From JAULUH01 sp032111745 (lineage in GTDB: Bacteria; Chloroflexota; Anaerolineae; JAAEKA01): a stretch of 14,599 nucleotides of DNA. The notes under the pieces were generated by a model. The model did not search any database, was not told the DNA's origin, and saw only the letters and a program-made list of their open reading frames with translations. The translations under genes and the position numbers were made by a program. Location: positions 1-14,599 of the forward strand of contig JAULUH010000259.1 in the NCBI GenBank assembly GCA_032111745.1. Direction: 5' to 3'. Below are positions 13,930 to 14,599 of the stretch, in pieces (positions within the stretch are counted from its first letter, which is position 1; every line of letters begins with the position of its first letter).

Positions 13930-14028
13930 GGAAGACACACGGGGTGTGAGCTGCCCGGGTGTTTTCCTGACGGGATCGGCGGCAGCTTATGGCCAGGGGT
14001 AGCGGAGGGCAATAAGACGGGGCCCTCC
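13930..14028 (+). promoter_or_regulatory. Two-hairpin 5' leader of the SnoaL-like gene
   Basis: Hairpin 1 pairs 13930-13943 with 13954-13967: 14 positions with one G-T pair and one mismatch, 10-base loop. Hairpin 2 pairs GGAGGGC (14004-14010) with GCCCTCC (14022-14028) and ends two bases before the AAGGAAG ribosome binding site (14031-14037). I do not recognise a known riboswitch core. Hairpin 1 would lie at the very 5' end of the transcript, and hairpin 2 is placed to affect translation initiation. Confidence 0.4.
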
Positions 14029-14044
14029 AGAAAGGAAGCAAACC

Positions 14045-14482
14045 ATGGATACCAAAGCGTGCGTAGCCTTTACACAGAACTTTGTGCAAGAGGTGTGGAA
14101 CCACGGCAAGGCGTGGCTGATCGACGAGATGGTGGCCGAGGACTTCGAGAACTTCGATCCGGCCATGATCACGGTGAACACCCGCGACGATTTCCGGGAG
14201 TGGGTCAGGGAGCTGCACACCAGTTTTCCGGATTTCCATGTCCATGGGGAGGACTTGATCGCGCAGGACAACAAGGTGGTGATTCGCTGGACGATGACGG
14301 GCACGCATGAGGCGGAGATGCTGGACATCCCGCCCACGGGCAAGAAGGTCATCCTGCCGGGCACTACGATCTACGAGATCGAGCAGGGCAAGATCACGCG
14401 GATGTGGTGGTACTACGACATGTATGGGCTGTTGTTGGAGCTGGGGACGATTAGCGATTTGCGGATCCCTGAGCCGGCGTGA
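14045..14482 (+). CDS. SnoaL-like / ester cyclase family protein (NTF2-like fold)
   Basis: A 145-residue cytoplasmic protein of the SnoaL-like NTF2 superfamily. Conserved pieces: FVQEVWNHGKAWLIDEMVAE (13-32), LHTSFPDFHVHGEDLIAQDN (57-76), KVVIRWTMTGTHEAEMLDIP (77-96) with PPTGKKV (96-102), and the C-terminal EQGKITRMWWYYDMYGLLLE (113-132). Relatives include polyketide cyclases, but most bacterial homologues are small proteins of unknown substrate, and no polyketide genes are nearby. AAGGAAG at 14031-14037 precedes the ATG. A structured leader with its own extended -10 promoter suggests it is transcribed separately from the E1 operon 160 bp upstream. A repeat module follows the stop. Confidence 0.85.
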   Translation: MDTKACVAFTQNFVQEVWNHGKAWLIDEMVAEDFENFDPAMITVNTRDDFREWVRELHTSFPDFHVHGEDLIAQDNKVVIRWTMTGTHEAEMLDIPPTGKKVILPGTTIYEIEQGKITRMWWYYDMYGLLLELGTISDLRIPEPA

Positions 14483-14523
14483 TGGGCGTGGGCTGCCGCC
14501 GGGCGCCGGAGGGCCATTACGGA

Positions 14524-14599
14524 GTCGGGGCTTTTACCGACCGGCTAAAGCCTCGACAGGGCATGAACGGCGTGGTGTGGCGGCCGCCGCCACGCCACG
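14524..14599 (+). repeat. Two-part palindromic repeat module after the SnoaL-like gene
   Basis: The stem GTCGGGGCTTT / AAAGCCTCGAC (14524-14534 with 14547-14557, one G-T pair) is followed by GGGCATGAACGGCG (14559-14572). A GC-rich palindrome comes next (14571-14599, 14-base arms with one G-T pair around a central base). The order CCGGCTA, GGGCATGAACGGC, palindrome matches positions 65 down to 1 on the minus strand. Both copies lie downstream of a gene in the same relative orientation. The first stem starts 41 bases after the SnoaL stop. Confidence 0.6.

Noticed and set aside
13930..13967. Rho-independent terminator of the E1 operon
   Set aside because: The stem is followed by TGACGGG with no T-run and lies after the predicted promoter of the next gene. 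A leader hairpin fits better.

Overview
This is a GC-rich (about two-thirds G+C by eye), densely coded bacterial window. It holds eleven supported protein genes and many short palindromic or dispersed repeats in the gaps. The gene content and the repeat families (CGCAGAG-type blocks, GTAGAGACGC hairpins, GGGCATGAACGGC modules) look most like Chloroflexota of the Anaerolineae/Caldilineae kind. That placement is an inference from general resemblance; no rRNA or other taxonomic marker is present.

Layout. Positions 66-3783 (minus strand) hold a two-gene operon for a heterodimeric ABC exporter. The two subunits carry complementary degenerate nucleotide-site motifs. A divergent intergenic region (3784-4186) holds a promoter for each direction plus repeats. 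A plus-strand DUF1622 membrane protein follows (4187-4576). Then comes a 745-bp gene-free stretch (4577-5321) with several repeat elements and a promoter. Positions 5322-8011 hold two overlapping paralogous HlyC/CorC-type (DUF21-CBS-CBS-CorC_HlyC) membrane proteins. After a tandem-repeat region come an MFS drug-antiporter-like protein (8277-9497), a small Fn3-like lipoprotein (9517-10035) and a secreted C-terminally anchored protein (10244-11044). Next are pterin-4a-carbinolamine dehydratase (11281-11562), the E1 alpha and E1 beta subunits of a 2-oxo acid dehydrogenase (11846-13882), and a SnoaL-like protein behind a structured leader (14045-14482).

How genes work together. The ABC pair should form one exporter, the two HlyC/CorC genes are translationally coupled, and E1 alpha/beta should form one TPP enzyme, though no E2 or E3 gene is in view. 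The other genes look like independent housekeeping, transport or surface functions.

The most distinctive signal is in the repeats, not in a new gene system. Four copies of one CGCAGAG-family repeat each lie at the 3' end of a gene. Two of them appear to have been absorbed into the reading frame, giving new C-terminal tails to E1 alpha and the lipoprotein. A different two-part module follows the last gene at each end of the window, in the same orientation relative to that gene. I found no CRISPR array, tRNA, rRNA, transposase, phage gene or defence cassette, and no convincing novel multi-gene system.
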